Of a DNA stretch of 64,000 nucleotides, positions 39,410 through 48,301 are shown one piece after another. A model generated the notes under the pieces. That model did no database searches and had not been told where the DNA came from. It saw only the letters and a list, made by a program, of their open reading frames with translations. The DNA is taken from positions 372,001-436,000 of the forward strand of contig ABHI01000003.1 in assembly GCA_000171875.1 (NCBI GenBank). The letters run 5' to 3'. The first letter of the stretch is position 1. Every line of letters begins with the position of its first letter. This stretch comes from Flavobacteriales bacterium ALC-1 (GTDB lineage: Bacteria > Bacteroidota > Bacteroidia > Flavobacteriales > Flavobacteriaceae). A program made the translations under genes and the position numbers.

Positions 39410-40677
39410 TTTGATTTAGAATGTTTATAAAACATATAAGATGCTATCAATCCAACAAAAGTAAAAAGCCCCATTACACCAAATGCATGTTGTAAACCAA
39501 GAGCACCTTCATTTGCGTCTAAGAAATAACCCATTACTAAGCCAGCGAAAATATCTGGTGTATAGCCAACAATAGAAATAAACCCAACAGCAGTTCCTGT
39601 AACCGCTAATGGTATTTTAGCTTCTTCAAGTGTTGCAAAATATAGAACACGTGCAGAGTACACACCTAAAGCCATAGTGCCAATTGAAAGAATAAATAGA
39701 AGAGTAGTGGAATCATCAATAATGCCTAAATAGAAAATCAAACTTGTCATAGTCATTAGTAAGAAGCCTATAACTATCCATAAAGTTGCTCTTGTTCTAT
39801 CTGCTAGTAATCCGATAACAATACCAATAACTGGTCGCATATACAATAAGGAAGTACCAACTTTTGCAGCTTCAATTTTATTGTAGCCCATTACTTGCTC
39901 TGCATATTTACTAAAAAGATCTGTCATTTTGTAGCCGTAATAGGCGCATAGAATAATAATCATGAGTAGCCAAACAGCTCTAAATTTCAATACTAATTTA
40001 AAATTATCTAGAGTCAGTAGTTTTGAAAGCTCTTCTGAAGCTATGTCTTTATCATTTTTAAATTTCAAAAAGAAAAAAACTATAAATCCTATGCACATTA
40101 CAGAGATAGATGTATAGAATATGACTTCCTTAAACGCTAAACGACGCTCTCCGATAGAGGTTAATTCAATATCTTTAGTTATGAACAATGAGAAAATAAC
40201 AACGCCAATAGAGCCAAAAAGTGCAGCCACTAAACCACGTCCACCATCTAAAAAACCAAAGGCTATACCTTGTTTATTGGAGCCACCCCAAATTCGAGTC
40301 GCTTTTATCATCGCAGCCCAAAACAAGAAAATAGTCGTAAATCCCCAAAATCCATATAGGATATGAAGATTTACAAGTGAAGGATATGTAGCTAAATAGA
40401 ATCCACCTAATCCAGTTAAAATTAATGCCACTGACATTAAAATATTTGGCTTAAACTTATCAGCCAATGGACCGCCAAAAAGATAGGATACCAGAGCAAC
40501 AGTACCATAAGCTGCAAAACAACTTCCTAATTGTGTATCTGTAATAGAAAATGACTCTAAAAAGGTAGTCCTAAAAATACGTTGTAACACAAAAGGCAAA
40601 ATAAAAACAGCTTCTGCTGCTAATATCAAAAGTATTATAACATATAGAGGCTGTTTTTTTGATTTTTCTTGTTGCAT
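39406..40677 (-). CDS. MFS transporter
   Basis: 423 aa from the ATG at 40677, which lies one base after the stop of the upstream carboxylase gene. An earlier in-frame ATG would place 21 residues inside that gene and lacks support. Twelve hydrophobic helices are visible, with a large cytosolic loop in the middle (FLKFKNDKDIASEELSKL region, about residue 205-225) and the post-TM2 loop GGPLADKFKPN. Related MFS proteins carry organic anions or sugar phosphates; the substrate is unknown. Co-transcription with the carboxylase suggests carriage of a carboxylic acid. Confidence 0.88.
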   Translation of the reverse strand: MQQEKSKKQPLYVIILLILAAEAVFILPFVLQRIFRTTFLESFSITDTQLGSCFAAYGTVALVSYLFGGPLADKFKPNILMSVALILTGLGGFYLATYPSLVNLHILYGFWGFTTIFLFWAAMIKATRIWGGSNKQGIAFGFLDGGRGLVAALFGSIGVVIFSLFITKDIELTSIGERRLAFKEVIFYTSISVMCIGFIVFFFLKFKNDKDIASEELSKLLTLDNFKLVLKFRAVWLLMIIILCAYYGYKMTDLFSKYAEQVMGYNKIEAAKVGTSLLYMRPVIGIVIGLLADRTRATLWIVIGFLLMTMTSLIFYLGIIDDSTTLLFILSIGTMALGVYSARVLYFATLEEAKIPLAVTGTAVGFISIVGYTPDIFAGLVMGYFLDANEGALGLQHAFGVMGLFTFVGLIASYMFYKHSKSN

Positions 40678-40678
40678 A

Positions 40679-42322
40679 TTACACTTGTAACACACCCAAG
40701 TTAAAAGGTTTCTCAATAGGAGCGTGGTTAGCTGCTTCAATTCCCATACTAATCCATGTTCTAGTATCTAATGGATCTATAACACCATCGGTCCATAGGC
40801 GAGCTGCAGCGTAATATGGCGATACTTGGTTATCGTATCTATCCTTTATCTTATTAAATAATTCTTCTTCTTTTTCTTTAGTGATGGTTTCACCTCTCTT
40901 TTTAAGTGAAGCTGTTTCAATTTGTAATAATACTTTTGCTGCAGATTTTCCGCTCATTACTGCGAGTTCTGCACTTGGCCATGCAGCAATTAAGTTTGGG
41001 TCATAAGCCTTTCCACACATCGCGTAATTTCCAGCACCATAGCTATTTCCAATCACAATAGTGAATTTTGGCACCACGGAATTACTTACAGCGTTCACCA
41101 TTTTTGCTCCATCTTTTATAATTCCTGAATGTTCAGATTTACTACCAACCATAAAGCCAGTAACATCTTGTAAGAAGACTATTGGGATTTTTTTCTGATT
41201 ACAATTTGCAATAAATCGTGTGGCTTTATCAGCAGAGTCATTATAAATCACGCCTCCAAATTGCATTTCTGCTGATTTAGTTTTTGCGCCTTTGGTTTTT
41301 ACTAACTGACGTTGATTTGCAACAATACCTACGGCCCAACCATCAATTCTGGCGTAAGCCGTAATAATCGTTTTGCCATAACCCTCTTTATACTCGTCAA
41401 ATTCAGAGTTGTCAACCAAACGCTTTATGATGTCTTTCATATCGTATTGATCAGCTCTACTTTTTGGTAGAATACCATAAATGTCTTCAGGGTTTTCCTT
41501 TGGTTTAGCAGTTTTTGTTCTATTAAATCCAGCTTTGTCATAATCACCAATCTTATCAATGATGTTTTTAATCTTGTCTAAAGCGTCTTTGTCGTCTTTG
41601 GCTTTATAATCTGTTACTCCAGAAATTTCACAATGTGTGTTAGCTCCACCTAAAGTTTCATTGTCAATGGATTCTCCAATTGCAGCTTTGACTAAATAGC
41701 TTCCAGCTAAAAAGATACTTCCTGTTTTGTCAACGATTAATGCTTCGTCACTCATAATAGGTAAGTAAGCTCCACCAGCAACACAGCTTCCCATAACAGC
41801 AGAAATCTGAGTAATTCCCATACTGCTCATAACGGCATTATTTCTAAATATGCGTCCAAAATGTTCTTTGTCTGGAAAAATTTCATCTTGCATTGGTAGA
41901 AAAACACCAGCACTATCAACCAAATAGATAATAGGTAAGCGGTTTTCAATAGCAATTTCTTGAGCTCTTAAATTCTTTTTCCCAGTAATAGGAAACCAAG
42001 CACCAGCTTTAACTGTGGCATCATTTGCAACAACTATACATTGCTTTCCTTTAACGTAGCCGATCTTAATCACAACTCCTCCAGAAGGGCATCCGCCATA
42101 TTGTTCGTACATATCTTCACCAGCAAAAGCACCAATCTCAATAGATTTTGACTTAGAATCTAATAAATAATCTATGCGTTCACGAGCAGTCATTTTTCCT
42201 TTACTATGATGTTTGTCAATACTTTTTTGTCCACCCCCTAATTTTACTTTAGCAAATCGTTTCTTGAGTTCGGAGAGTAGAAGTTTATTGTGATCTTCGT
42301 TTTTGTTGAATTTTATATCCAT
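40679..42322 (-). CDS. Acyl-CoA carboxylase, carboxyltransferase (beta) subunit
   Basis: 547 aa with both halves of the carboxyltransferase fold: N-terminal acyl-CoA site with RERIDYLLD and FAGEDMYEQYGG, C-terminal carboxybiotin site with IPIVFLQDVTGFMVG and GNSYGAGNYAMCG. The YGAGNYAMCGKAY region resembles methylcrotonoyl- and geranyl-CoA carboxylases more than propionyl-CoA carboxylase. It transfers carboxyl from biotin to acyl-CoA and needs a biotin-carboxylase alpha subunit, which is not nearby. It is upstream of the MFS gene in an operon. Confidence 0.9.
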   Translation of the reverse strand: MDIKFNKNEDHNKLLLSELKKRFAKVKLGGGQKSIDKHHSKGKMTARERIDYLLDSKSKSIEIGAFAGEDMYEQYGGCPSGGVVIKIGYVKGKQCIVVANDATVKAGAWFPITGKKNLRAQEIAIENRLPIIYLVDSAGVFLPMQDEIFPDKEHFGRIFRNNAVMSSMGITQISAVMGSCVAGGAYLPIMSDEALIVDKTGSIFLAGSYLVKAAIGESIDNETLGGANTHCEISGVTDYKAKDDKDALDKIKNIIDKIGDYDKAGFNRTKTAKPKENPEDIYGILPKSRADQYDMKDIIKRLVDNSEFDEYKEGYGKTIITAYARIDGWAVGIVANQRQLVKTKGAKTKSAEMQFGGVIYNDSADKATRFIANCNQKKIPIVFLQDVTGFMVGSKSEHSGIIKDGAKMVNAVSNSVVPKFTIVIGNSYGAGNYAMCGKAYDPNLIAAWPSAELAVMSGKSAAKVLLQIETASLKKRGETITKEKEEELFNKIKDRYDNQVSPYYAAARLWTDGVIDPLDTRTWISMGIEAANHAPIEKPFNLGVLQV

Positions 42323-42453
42323 ATGTATTGCCCGTAAAAGTGGGTGTCTTTGAAATTATACCTTAATTTTTCTCTAGCACGAATTTACAAAAGATTAATC
42401 ATAGAATTAAAGGGTTATTCCTAAATGAAGTTTAAATATTAGTTACATGGAAA

Positions 42454-42471
42454 TATATTCCTTGGAATATA
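42454..42471. promoter_or_regulatory. Palindromic putative operator over the doxX promoter -33 region
   Basis: TATATTCC-TT-GGAATATA (42454-42471) has 8-bp perfect arms. The TTG of the promoter (42462-42464) lies inside it. Its core TTCCnnGGAA is the same as in the palindrome before the pirin gene (43909-43928), so both may be bound by the MarR-family protein encoded between them. Confidence 0.6.
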
Positions 42472-42492
42472 AATGTTTTTTTTATAGATTTG
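42462..42492 (+). promoter_or_regulatory. Promoter of the doxX-FMN reductase-marR operon
   Basis: TTG (42462-42464), 20 bases, TAGATTTG (42485-42492), a perfect TAnnTTTG. Transcription would start near 42499, downstream of the early ATG at 42447, so translation begins at the ATG at 42516. Confidence 0.7.
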
Positions 42493-42515
42493 CATTAACA
42501 AAAACAAACAATGAA

Positions 42516-42872
42516 ATGAAACGAAATAAAATTATTTATTATGTAGCTACAACATTATTGACATTGATGATGTTATTTTCAGTAAGCATGTATTTCTTTA
42601 AACATGAGGATATTGTTACTGCATTTACAAGCTTTGGGTACCCTACTTATCTAATATATCCTTATGGTGTTGTGAAATTATTGGGGTTAGTAGCATTATG
42701 GTTACCAGGCTATAAAAGCTTAAAAGAATGGGCATATTCAGGCTTCTTTTTTGCTTTTGTTCTAGCCTTTTTTGCACACTACATGATAGGTGATGGTGAA
42801 CAAATGGGAGCATTAATGGCACTAATATTATTATTAGTATCGTATATTTTTTATAAAAGAATTAAACAATAA
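42516..42872 (+). CDS. DoxX-family membrane protein
   Basis: 118 aa from the ATG at 42516; an in-frame ATG at 42447 lies upstream of the predicted transcription start and is not used. Four hydrophobic helices with the loop motif YFFKHEDIVTAFTSFGYPTY and LVALWLPGYKSLKEWAYSG are typical of small DoxX/DUF4870-like redox membrane proteins in Bacteroidota. It is the first gene of an operon with an FMN reductase and a MarR regulator (4-bp and 3-bp gaps). Role likely in quinone or thiol stress; this is inferred from neighbours. Confidence 0.8.
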   Translation: MKRNKIIYYVATTLLTLMMLFSVSMYFFKHEDIVTAFTSFGYPTYLIYPYGVVKLLGLVALWLPGYKSLKEWAYSGFFFAFVLAFFAHYMIGDGEQMGALMALILLLVSYIFYKRIKQ

Positions 42873-42876
42873 AAGA

Positions 42877-43407
42877 ATGAAACAAATTATAGCATTTGCA
42901 GGAAGTAATAGCAGTACATCAATAAATAAACAATTGGCAATTTATGCAGCTTCATTAGTTGAAGGTGTAGAAGTAAAAGTTTTAGATTTAAATGATTTTG
43001 ATTTGCCTTTATATGGAATGGATTATGAAATAGCTCATGGTATTCCGGATAATGCAAAGAAATTTTTAGATTTGATAAAATCAACAGATGGAATTGTTTT
43101 GTCTCTAGCTGAACATAATGGAGCTTACGCTACAGCATTTAAGAATTTATTCGATTGGATGTCTCGTATTGATGGAAAACTATGGAGTGATAAGCCAATG
43201 TTACTAATGGCAACATCGCCAGGTGGAAGAGGAGGTGCAACAGCTTTAGAAATTGCTCAAGGACGTTTTGGGTATATGGGAGGAAATATAGTTGGCAGTT
43301 TTAGCTTACCTTCTTTTAGTGATAATTTTTCAGATGGAAAAATCACAAATAAAGAATTGAATAGTCAACTATTAGAAGAAGTAGAGCAATTCGCAGAGAG
43401 TCTTTAG
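42877..43407 (+). CDS. NADPH-dependent FMN reductase (flavodoxin-like)
   Basis: 176 aa. The flavin phosphate loop GSNSSTSINKQL (about 7-18), the flavin ring loop LAEHNGAYATAFKNLFDWMS (about 77-96) and ATSPGGRGGA mark the family of quinone, azo-dye and chromate reductases. It is probably a homodimeric cytosolic flavoenzyme using NAD(P)H. Lies between doxX and marR in one operon. Confidence 0.9.
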   Translation: MKQIIAFAGSNSSTSINKQLAIYAASLVEGVEVKVLDLNDFDLPLYGMDYEIAHGIPDNAKKFLDLIKSTDGIVLSLAEHNGAYATAFKNLFDWMSRIDGKLWSDKPMLLMATSPGGRGGATALEIAQGRFGYMGGNIVGSFSLPSFSDNFSDGKITNKELNSQLLEEVEQFAESL

Positions 43408-43410
43408 GTT

Positions 43411-43848
43411 ATGGGTGATTTAGCAAAAGATATTAATTCAACATTTCCAAATAATAGGGTAAAGGCCTTGCTTAATATTATTTATACGGCAAATTGGATA
43501 ACAAGTCACCAAAATGAGTTTTTCAAGGAGTTTGGGATTAGTCCTCAACAATATAATATCTTAAGAATTCTACGTGGTGCAGGTGAGCCATTAAAAGTAC
43601 AAACCATTAAAGATAGAATGTTAGAGCGTTCACCTAATGCTACTCGTTTAATGGATAAGCTTTGTGCTAAAAATTGTATAGAACGTTTGCCGTCAGAACA
43701 CGACAGACGTGTGGTGAAGATAGCAATTAAACAAGAAGGTTTAGATCTTTTGTCATCTATACCCACAGACTTGAATAAAGATTTTATAAATAATCTTTCT
43801 GAAGCTGAAGCAGGACAATTAAGTAATCTGCTAGATAAAATGCGATAA
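43411..43848 (+). CDS. MarR-family transcriptional regulator
   Basis: 145 aa. Winged helix-turn-helix core: FGISPQQYNILRIL, then recognition helix SPNATRLMDKLCAKNCIER and wing SEHDRRVVKIAI. It has a single Cys pair region (Cys in DKLCAKNC, two Cys five residues apart... at about 90 and 94) that could sense oxidants, but this is a guess. Its probable targets are the palindromes before doxX (42454) and before the pirin gene (43909), i.e. the operon that encodes it and the next gene. Confidence 0.9.
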   Translation: MGDLAKDINSTFPNNRVKALLNIIYTANWITSHQNEFFKEFGISPQQYNILRILRGAGEPLKVQTIKDRMLERSPNATRLMDKLCAKNCIERLPSEHDRRVVKIAIKQEGLDLLSSIPTDLNKDFINNLSEAEAGQLSNLLDKMR

Positions 43849-43908
43849 CAGATTCCTATAAAAAGCAGGAATCTCACAGGAGTCAGCAAATCGTATTTTT
43901 TTAACCAT

Positions 43909-43928
43909 ATAGTTTCCATGGAAACTAT
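43909..43928. promoter_or_regulatory. Perfect 20-bp palindrome before the pirin gene (putative MarR operator)
   Basis: A 20-bp sequence with 10-bp perfect arms, AGTTTCCATGGAAACT at its centre, lies 16 bases before the pirin ATG and shares the core TTCCnnGGAA with the palindrome in the doxX promoter. Confidence 0.65.
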
Positions 43929-43944
43929 TAAAACAAAAATTAAT

Positions 43945-44817
43945 ATGAAACTAAATACAATAAAAAGAATAGGACGAAGTGATTTCGTTAATATGGGGCC
44001 AATTAAATTGCGTCAACCATTACCAAATCAGGGAATAGATATTGTGGATCCATTTATTTTATTACACCATTATGGGCCTTATGAAATAAATGAAAAAAGC
44101 AACCCTTTTGATTTAGGACCACACCCACATCGTGGGTTTGAGCCTATTACATTTTTAATTCAAGGAGAGCAATTACATCGCGATTCTTTGGGTAATGAAA
44201 GTGTTGTAAAAGCAGGTGATGTACAATGGACAACAGCTGGAAGAGGGATAATTCATGCAGAAGGGCCAACTGAAGAGTTCGTTGCAAAGGGTGGTGTGCT
44301 AGAAGGTATTCAATTATGGTTAAACCTACCAGCTAAAAAGAAAATGATGGAAGCTAATTATCAGCATGCTAAGCATGAAGATTTTAGAATAATAAAATCA
44401 AAAGATGGTAAAGTGAAAACTAGAATAGTTGCTGGTGAACTGAATCAGACTTTTGGTAGAATAGGTACTCAAACTCCAGTTAATGCGTTCCTAATTGAAG
44501 CAAAAGCAGAAGGAAAAGAATCTATTTTATTTTCAAAAGAACAACAAGGTATGTTGTATCTCTTGAAAGGTAAAGTAAAAGTCAATGGTTCAACAGTATT
44601 AGAATTAGATAAAAATCAGTTGATTCAGTTTCATCATGATGGTGAAGGCTTTTCAATTGAAGCTAAAGAGAATAGTTTGCTATTATTCTTGTCTGGAGAA
44701 CCATTTAATGAACCTGTTTCGACTTATGGTCCTTATGTTATGAATACACAAACCGAAATTATGGAAGCTATGCGCGATTATCAAATGGGTAAAATGGGAT
44801 TTCTTCCAGCGAATTAA
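43945..44817 (+). CDS. Pirin-family protein
   Basis: 290 aa from the ATG at 43945, giving the family start MKLNTIKRIGRSDFV. The ATG nine codons upstream overlaps the palindrome and is less likely. Cupin domain 1 has the metal ligands HPHRGFEPITF (His-x-His), a His in GEQLHRDS and Glu in IIHAEGP. Bacterial pirins bind Fe and some act as quercetin 2,3-dioxygenase. It lies downstream of the redox operon and is likely in the same regulon. Confidence 0.92.
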   Translation: MKLNTIKRIGRSDFVNMGPIKLRQPLPNQGIDIVDPFILLHHYGPYEINEKSNPFDLGPHPHRGFEPITFLIQGEQLHRDSLGNESVVKAGDVQWTTAGRGIIHAEGPTEEFVAKGGVLEGIQLWLNLPAKKKMMEANYQHAKHEDFRIIKSKDGKVKTRIVAGELNQTFGRIGTQTPVNAFLIEAKAEGKESILFSKEQQGMLYLLKGKVKVNGSTVLELDKNQLIQFHHDGEGFSIEAKENSLLLFLSGEPFNEPVSTYGPYVMNTQTEIMEAMRDYQMGKMGFLPAN

Positions 44818-44844
44818 AAAGAACATCCTACGGGATGTTTTTTT
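44816..44844 (+). terminator. Terminator after the pirin gene
   Basis: AACATCC-TAC-GGGATGTT forms a short GC-capped hairpin flanked by A and T tracts, starting at the stop codon of the pirin gene. Confidence 0.82.
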
Positions 44845-44898
44845 ATTTAAAATGGCGATATTTGTGTTTCGACTAACTATCAAAACAAGAATACGATT

Positions 44899-45081
44899 AT
44901 GGCAATGAATAAAAACACAGTCCTTGCTTGGGCTACTACTATTATGGTTATAGTAGGACTAGCATTAATTGCACTTGGTGCATTTAGATATGATGATGTA
45001 GCAGGTTGGGGGTTTGCAGCAGTAGGTATTGGCTTTTTTGCAATTGCCTGGGTATTTAACGCATTAAAAGGACGTGTATAA
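44899..45081 (+). CDS. Small membrane protein, CAL67264 family
   Basis: 60 aa with two hydrophobic helices (about 9-27 and 36-54). The stretch WGFAAVGIGFFAIAWVFNAL is recognisable from the CAL67264 family of flavobacterial membrane proteins. It is directly upstream of ettA, with the stop and the next start overlapping as TAATG. Function unknown; coupling to ettA suggests a ribosome- or energy-related role at most. Confidence 0.8.
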   Translation: MAMNKNTVLAWATTIMVIVGLALIALGAFRYDDVAGWGFAAVGIGFFAIAWVFNALKGRV

Positions 45082-46772
45082 TGAGCGACGATAAACAAAT
45101 AATTTTCTCAATGTCTGGTCTAACCAAGACATTTCAATCTGCAAACACACCTGTTTTAAAGAATATTTATTTAAGCTTCTTTTATGGAGCCAAGATTGGG
45201 ATTTTGGGTCTAAATGGTTCAGGTAAATCTACTTTACTTAAGATTATAGCTGGAGTTGATAAGAACTACCAAGGAGATGTTATATTTAAACCAGGTTATA
45301 CAGTAGGTTATTTAGAACAAGAGCCACAATTAGATGATGATAAAACGGTTATGGAAATCGTTAGAGAAGGAGCTGCTGAAACAGTTGCTATTCTTGATGA
45401 ATATAATAGTATCAATGATCAATTCGGTTTGGAAGAGGTGTATAGCAATCCAGATAAGATGGAAAAGCTAATGAATCGTCAGGCTGAATTACAGGATCAA
45501 ATTGACGCTGCAAATGCTTGGGAATTAGACACTAAACTAGAAATAGCCATGGATGCGTTAAGAACGCCAGATGGTGATAAGAAAATAGGAGTACTTTCTG
45601 GTGGTGAACGTCGTCGTGTTGCTTTATGTCGTTTGCTTTTACAAGAACCTGATGTATTGCTGTTAGATGAGCCTACTAACCACTTGGATGCTGAGTCTGT
45701 ACACTGGTTAGAGCATCATTTGGCACAATATAAAGGTACTGTAATAGCAGTAACTCACGATAGATATTTTTTAGATAATGTAGCTGGTTGGATTTTAGAG
45801 CTTGATAGAGGTGAAGGTATCCCATGGAAGGGGAACTATTCGTCTTGGTTAGATCAAAAATCTAAGCGTATGGCTCAAGAAAGTAAAACAGCTTCTAAAC
45901 GTCAAAAAACATTAGAACGTGAGCTAGAATGGGTAAGACAAGGCGCAAAAGGTCGCCAGACTAAGCAAAAAGCGCGTTTAAAGAATTATGATAAGCTAAT
46001 GAGTCAAGATCAAAAGCAACTTGACGAAAAACTAGAAATTTATATACCTAATGGACCACGTTTAGGAACCAATGTTATTGAATCTGTAGGTGTTGCAAAA
46101 GGTTATGACGATAAATTACTATATGATGACTTAAATTTTAATCTCCCTCAAGCTGGCATTGTTGGTGTTATTGGACCAAATGGTGCTGGAAAAACAACCA
46201 TTTTTAGAATGATAATGGGTGAGGAAGCACCAGATAAAGGAGAATTTAGAGTTGGTGAAACAGCAAAGATTGCTTATGTTGACCAGAAGCACTCTAATAT
46301 TGACCCAGAAAAATCAATCTGGCAAAATTTTAGTGACGAACAAGAGCTCGTTATGATGGGAGGTAAACAGGTAAACTCGAGAGCTTATTTAAGTCGATTT
46401 AATTTTTCTGGAAGCGAACAAAACAAAAAGGTTAAACTACTTTCTGGTGGGGAGCGTAACCGTTTACATTTAGCAATGACACTCAAAGAAGAAGGTAATG
46501 TATTACTTTTAGATGAACCAACTAATGACTTGGACGTTAATACATTAAGGGCTTTAGAGGAAGGTTTGGAAAACTTTGCTGGCTGCGCAGTAGTTATTAG
46601 TCACGATAGATGGTTCTTGGATAGAATTTGCACACATATTTTAGCATTTGAAGGGGATTCTCAAGTCTATTTCTTTGAAGGTAGTTTTAGTGATTATGAA
46701 GAAAACAAGAAGAAACGTTTAGGCGGTGATTTAATACCAAAACGTATTAAGTATAAGAAATTAGTGAGGTAG
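45081..46772 (+). CDS. ettA: Energy-dependent translational throttle protein EttA (ABC-F)
   Basis: 563 aa. Two ABC domains with Walker A GLNGSGKST (about 43-51) and GPNGAGKTT (about 371-379), two LSGGERRRV/LSGGERNRL signatures and Walker B LLLDEPTNHLD and LLLDEPTNDLD, with a linker of charged helices and an ARM-like loop between. No membrane segment, as expected for ABC-F. It binds the ribosomal E site and gates initiation on ATP level. Overlaps the small CAL67264 gene by one base and is followed by a terminator. Confidence 0.95.
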   Translation: MSDDKQIIFSMSGLTKTFQSANTPVLKNIYLSFFYGAKIGILGLNGSGKSTLLKIIAGVDKNYQGDVIFKPGYTVGYLEQEPQLDDDKTVMEIVREGAAETVAILDEYNSINDQFGLEEVYSNPDKMEKLMNRQAELQDQIDAANAWELDTKLEIAMDALRTPDGDKKIGVLSGGERRRVALCRLLLQEPDVLLLDEPTNHLDAESVHWLEHHLAQYKGTVIAVTHDRYFLDNVAGWILELDRGEGIPWKGNYSSWLDQKSKRMAQESKTASKRQKTLERELEWVRQGAKGRQTKQKARLKNYDKLMSQDQKQLDEKLEIYIPNGPRLGTNVIESVGVAKGYDDKLLYDDLNFNLPQAGIVGVIGPNGAGKTTIFRMIMGEEAPDKGEFRVGETAKIAYVDQKHSNIDPEKSIWQNFSDEQELVMMGGKQVNSRAYLSRFNFSGSEQNKKVKLLSGGERNRLHLAMTLKEEGNVLLLDEPTNDLDVNTLRALEEGLENFAGCAVVISHDRWFLDRICTHILAFEGDSQVYFFEGSFSDYEENKKKRLGGDLIPKRIKYKKLVR

Positions 46773-46793
46773 TATATTCAATATATAACAAAC

Positions 46794-46821
46794 AAAAAGC
46801 CAGCATTTGCTGGCTTTTTTT
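46794..46821. terminator. Terminator between ettA and the 45-codon gene
   Basis: AAAAAGCCAGCA pairs perfectly with its complement over a 2-base loop, with T and A tracts at the two ends; it lies between convergent genes and touches the stop of the 45-codon gene. Confidence 0.85.
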
Positions 46822-46957
46822 ATTTATTTAGATTCTCTTTAAGTGAATTGTTTTCTTTCTTAAGCTTTCTAATTTTATATAAGTTTATTATAAGCAAAAA
46901 AAGAATGGTGATTAGACCAATAGATAAAATGGCTATGATTCTTGAAGAATTTTCCAT
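46820..46957 (-). CDS. Very small single-pass membrane protein, 45 aa
   Basis: The ATG at 46957 to the TAA at 46820 encodes 45 aa: a short polar N-terminus (MENSSR), one membrane helix (IIAILSIGLITILFLLIIN, about 7-25), then a basic and heptad-like tail (YKIRKLKKENNSLKENLNK). The next gene upstream has the same plan (TM helix, then YKLKAENKKL), so the two are probably a tandem pair. It lies 7 bp after the upstream gene. Too short for a family assignment. Confidence 0.6.
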   Translation of the reverse strand: MENSSRIIAILSIGLITILFLLIINLYKIRKLKKENNSLKENLNK

Positions 46958-46964
46958 GTCTTAT

Positions 46965-47189
46965 TTAATTATCTCCATAAAGATGTCCACTAGGAATTTC
47001 ATCATCTGATTCTTCAAAATCTTTAAAAGCATTAGTTTCCATTAATTTTTTATTCTCTGCTTTAAGTTTATACATCTTAATAATAGCAATGAGAATAAAA
47101 ACCAAAAAAATAGAAGCTACGGCTATTAAAATCATAGTAAGTTGTGTGGTTGTCACAATAATAGCCTTTGAAAGTAGGTTTTTAAGCAT
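46965..47189 (-). CDS. Small single-pass membrane protein, 74 aa
   Basis: 74 aa. Transmembrane helix at about 15-40 (LTMILIAVASIFLVFILIAI), then a basic, coiled-coil-like segment (KMYKLKAENKKLMETN) and an acidic tail ESDDEIPSG. It is the upstream member of the tandem pair with the 45-codon gene. No named domain. Confidence 0.65.
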   Translation of the reverse strand: MLKNLLSKAIIVTTTQLTMILIAVASIFLVFILIAIIKMYKLKAENKKLMETNAFKDFEESDDEIPSGHLYGDN

Positions 47190-47352
47190 GGTATAATTTT
47201 GGTTTAGATTTGGGTTCTAAAGTGCTAATATAGAAAAAAAGTAAAAGATAAATGGCTAATTTTAAATTATTTACAATATTTATATTAACATATCACCGAT
47301 AAAGTGCTTAAATTTATCGACGAAACACACTGTTTTAGCATGTTAACAGTGA

Positions 47353-48132
47353 TTATTGAGAGTAATACCAGTTTAATAAAATCACCTCTGTGGATGTATT
47401 GTCTTCATTAACTAAGCGCTTAAATTTATCGATGTCACTTAAACCTTCAGCGCTTCTATAATGGTATGGGTACACTTTTTTTGGTTTAAAGTCTATAACA
47501 GCGCTAGCGGCACTTTCAATTGTCATTGTCCAAGGTAAATTCATACAAACAAAAGCTTTATCAATATTTTTAAGACTTCGCATCTCAGGTATATCTTCAG
47601 TATCTCCAGAAATATATATGCGTTCACCATTTATGGTAATTACATAGCCATTACCCCTTCCTTTTGGATGATACTTTAAAGCTTCTTCTCTCAAATTATA
47701 CATCGGAATAGCCTCAATTTTAGCATTATTTGTATTATAAGAATCTCCATTGTTAAGTGTTACAATAGTTTTACTAATGTTTTTAGGTAACTTTTCTATA
47801 ACAGCAGCTGGAGCAATAAGTGTAGCTGCATCTATATTTAAGGCCTCTAAAGTTTCAATATTTAGATGATCTCCATGAATATCAGTGATTAATACTAGAG
47901 TTGGATTTTTATAACCTGCAAATGCTTTTAAACCTCCGGTAGGATCAATATAAATAACCTCATTTTCTGTTTCTAAAACTAAGGTGCCGTGGGTAATAGG
48001 TTTGATTTCAATAGATTTTTTTGTAGCAATATTATCGTTAGCTACTGCGACTTTAGTACTTGATTTTTCATTTTTGCAGCTCGTTATTATTACAATAGAA
48101 AGCAACAAAAGGATATTTTTTGATAATTTCAT
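47353..48132 (-). CDS. MBL-fold metallo-hydrolase lipoprotein
   Basis: 259 aa. Lipobox IITSC (Cys at about 19). A metallo-beta-lactamase fold with TDIHGDHLNIETLEAL (D-x-H-x-D-H metal ligands, about 83-88), GNGYVITINGERIYISGDTED and a closing VYPYHYRSAE. It resembles the UlaG-like group of periplasmic hydrolases. The substrate is unknown. Transcribed alone. Confidence 0.9.
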   Translation of the reverse strand: MKLSKNILLLLSIVIITSCKNEKSSTKVAVANDNIATKKSIEIKPITHGTLVLETENEVIYIDPTGGLKAFAGYKNPTLVLITDIHGDHLNIETLEALNIDAATLIAPAAVIEKLPKNISKTIVTLNNGDSYNTNNAKIEAIPMYNLREEALKYHPKGRGNGYVITINGERIYISGDTEDIPEMRSLKNIDKAFVCMNLPWTMTIESAASAVIDFKPKKVYPYHYRSAEGLSDIDKFKRLVNEDNTSTEVILLNWYYSQ

Positions 48133-48301
48133 AGTCTTTGTGTTTTACTATAAAGATATTGAAGAAGTATTTATAATTAAAATGATGTAACAATTTAATA
48201 AAATTTCATACCTATAATTTAGCTGGTAAAGTTTTTATAGTCATAAAAAATTACCGAAATTGCTTATCCGAATAAAGTTCAACTAAATAATACTATACAA
48301 T

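Noticed and set aside
43545-43919. 124-codon minus-strand frame over marR
   Set aside because: It covers the MarR DNA-binding helix in antisense and has no promoter or start context.
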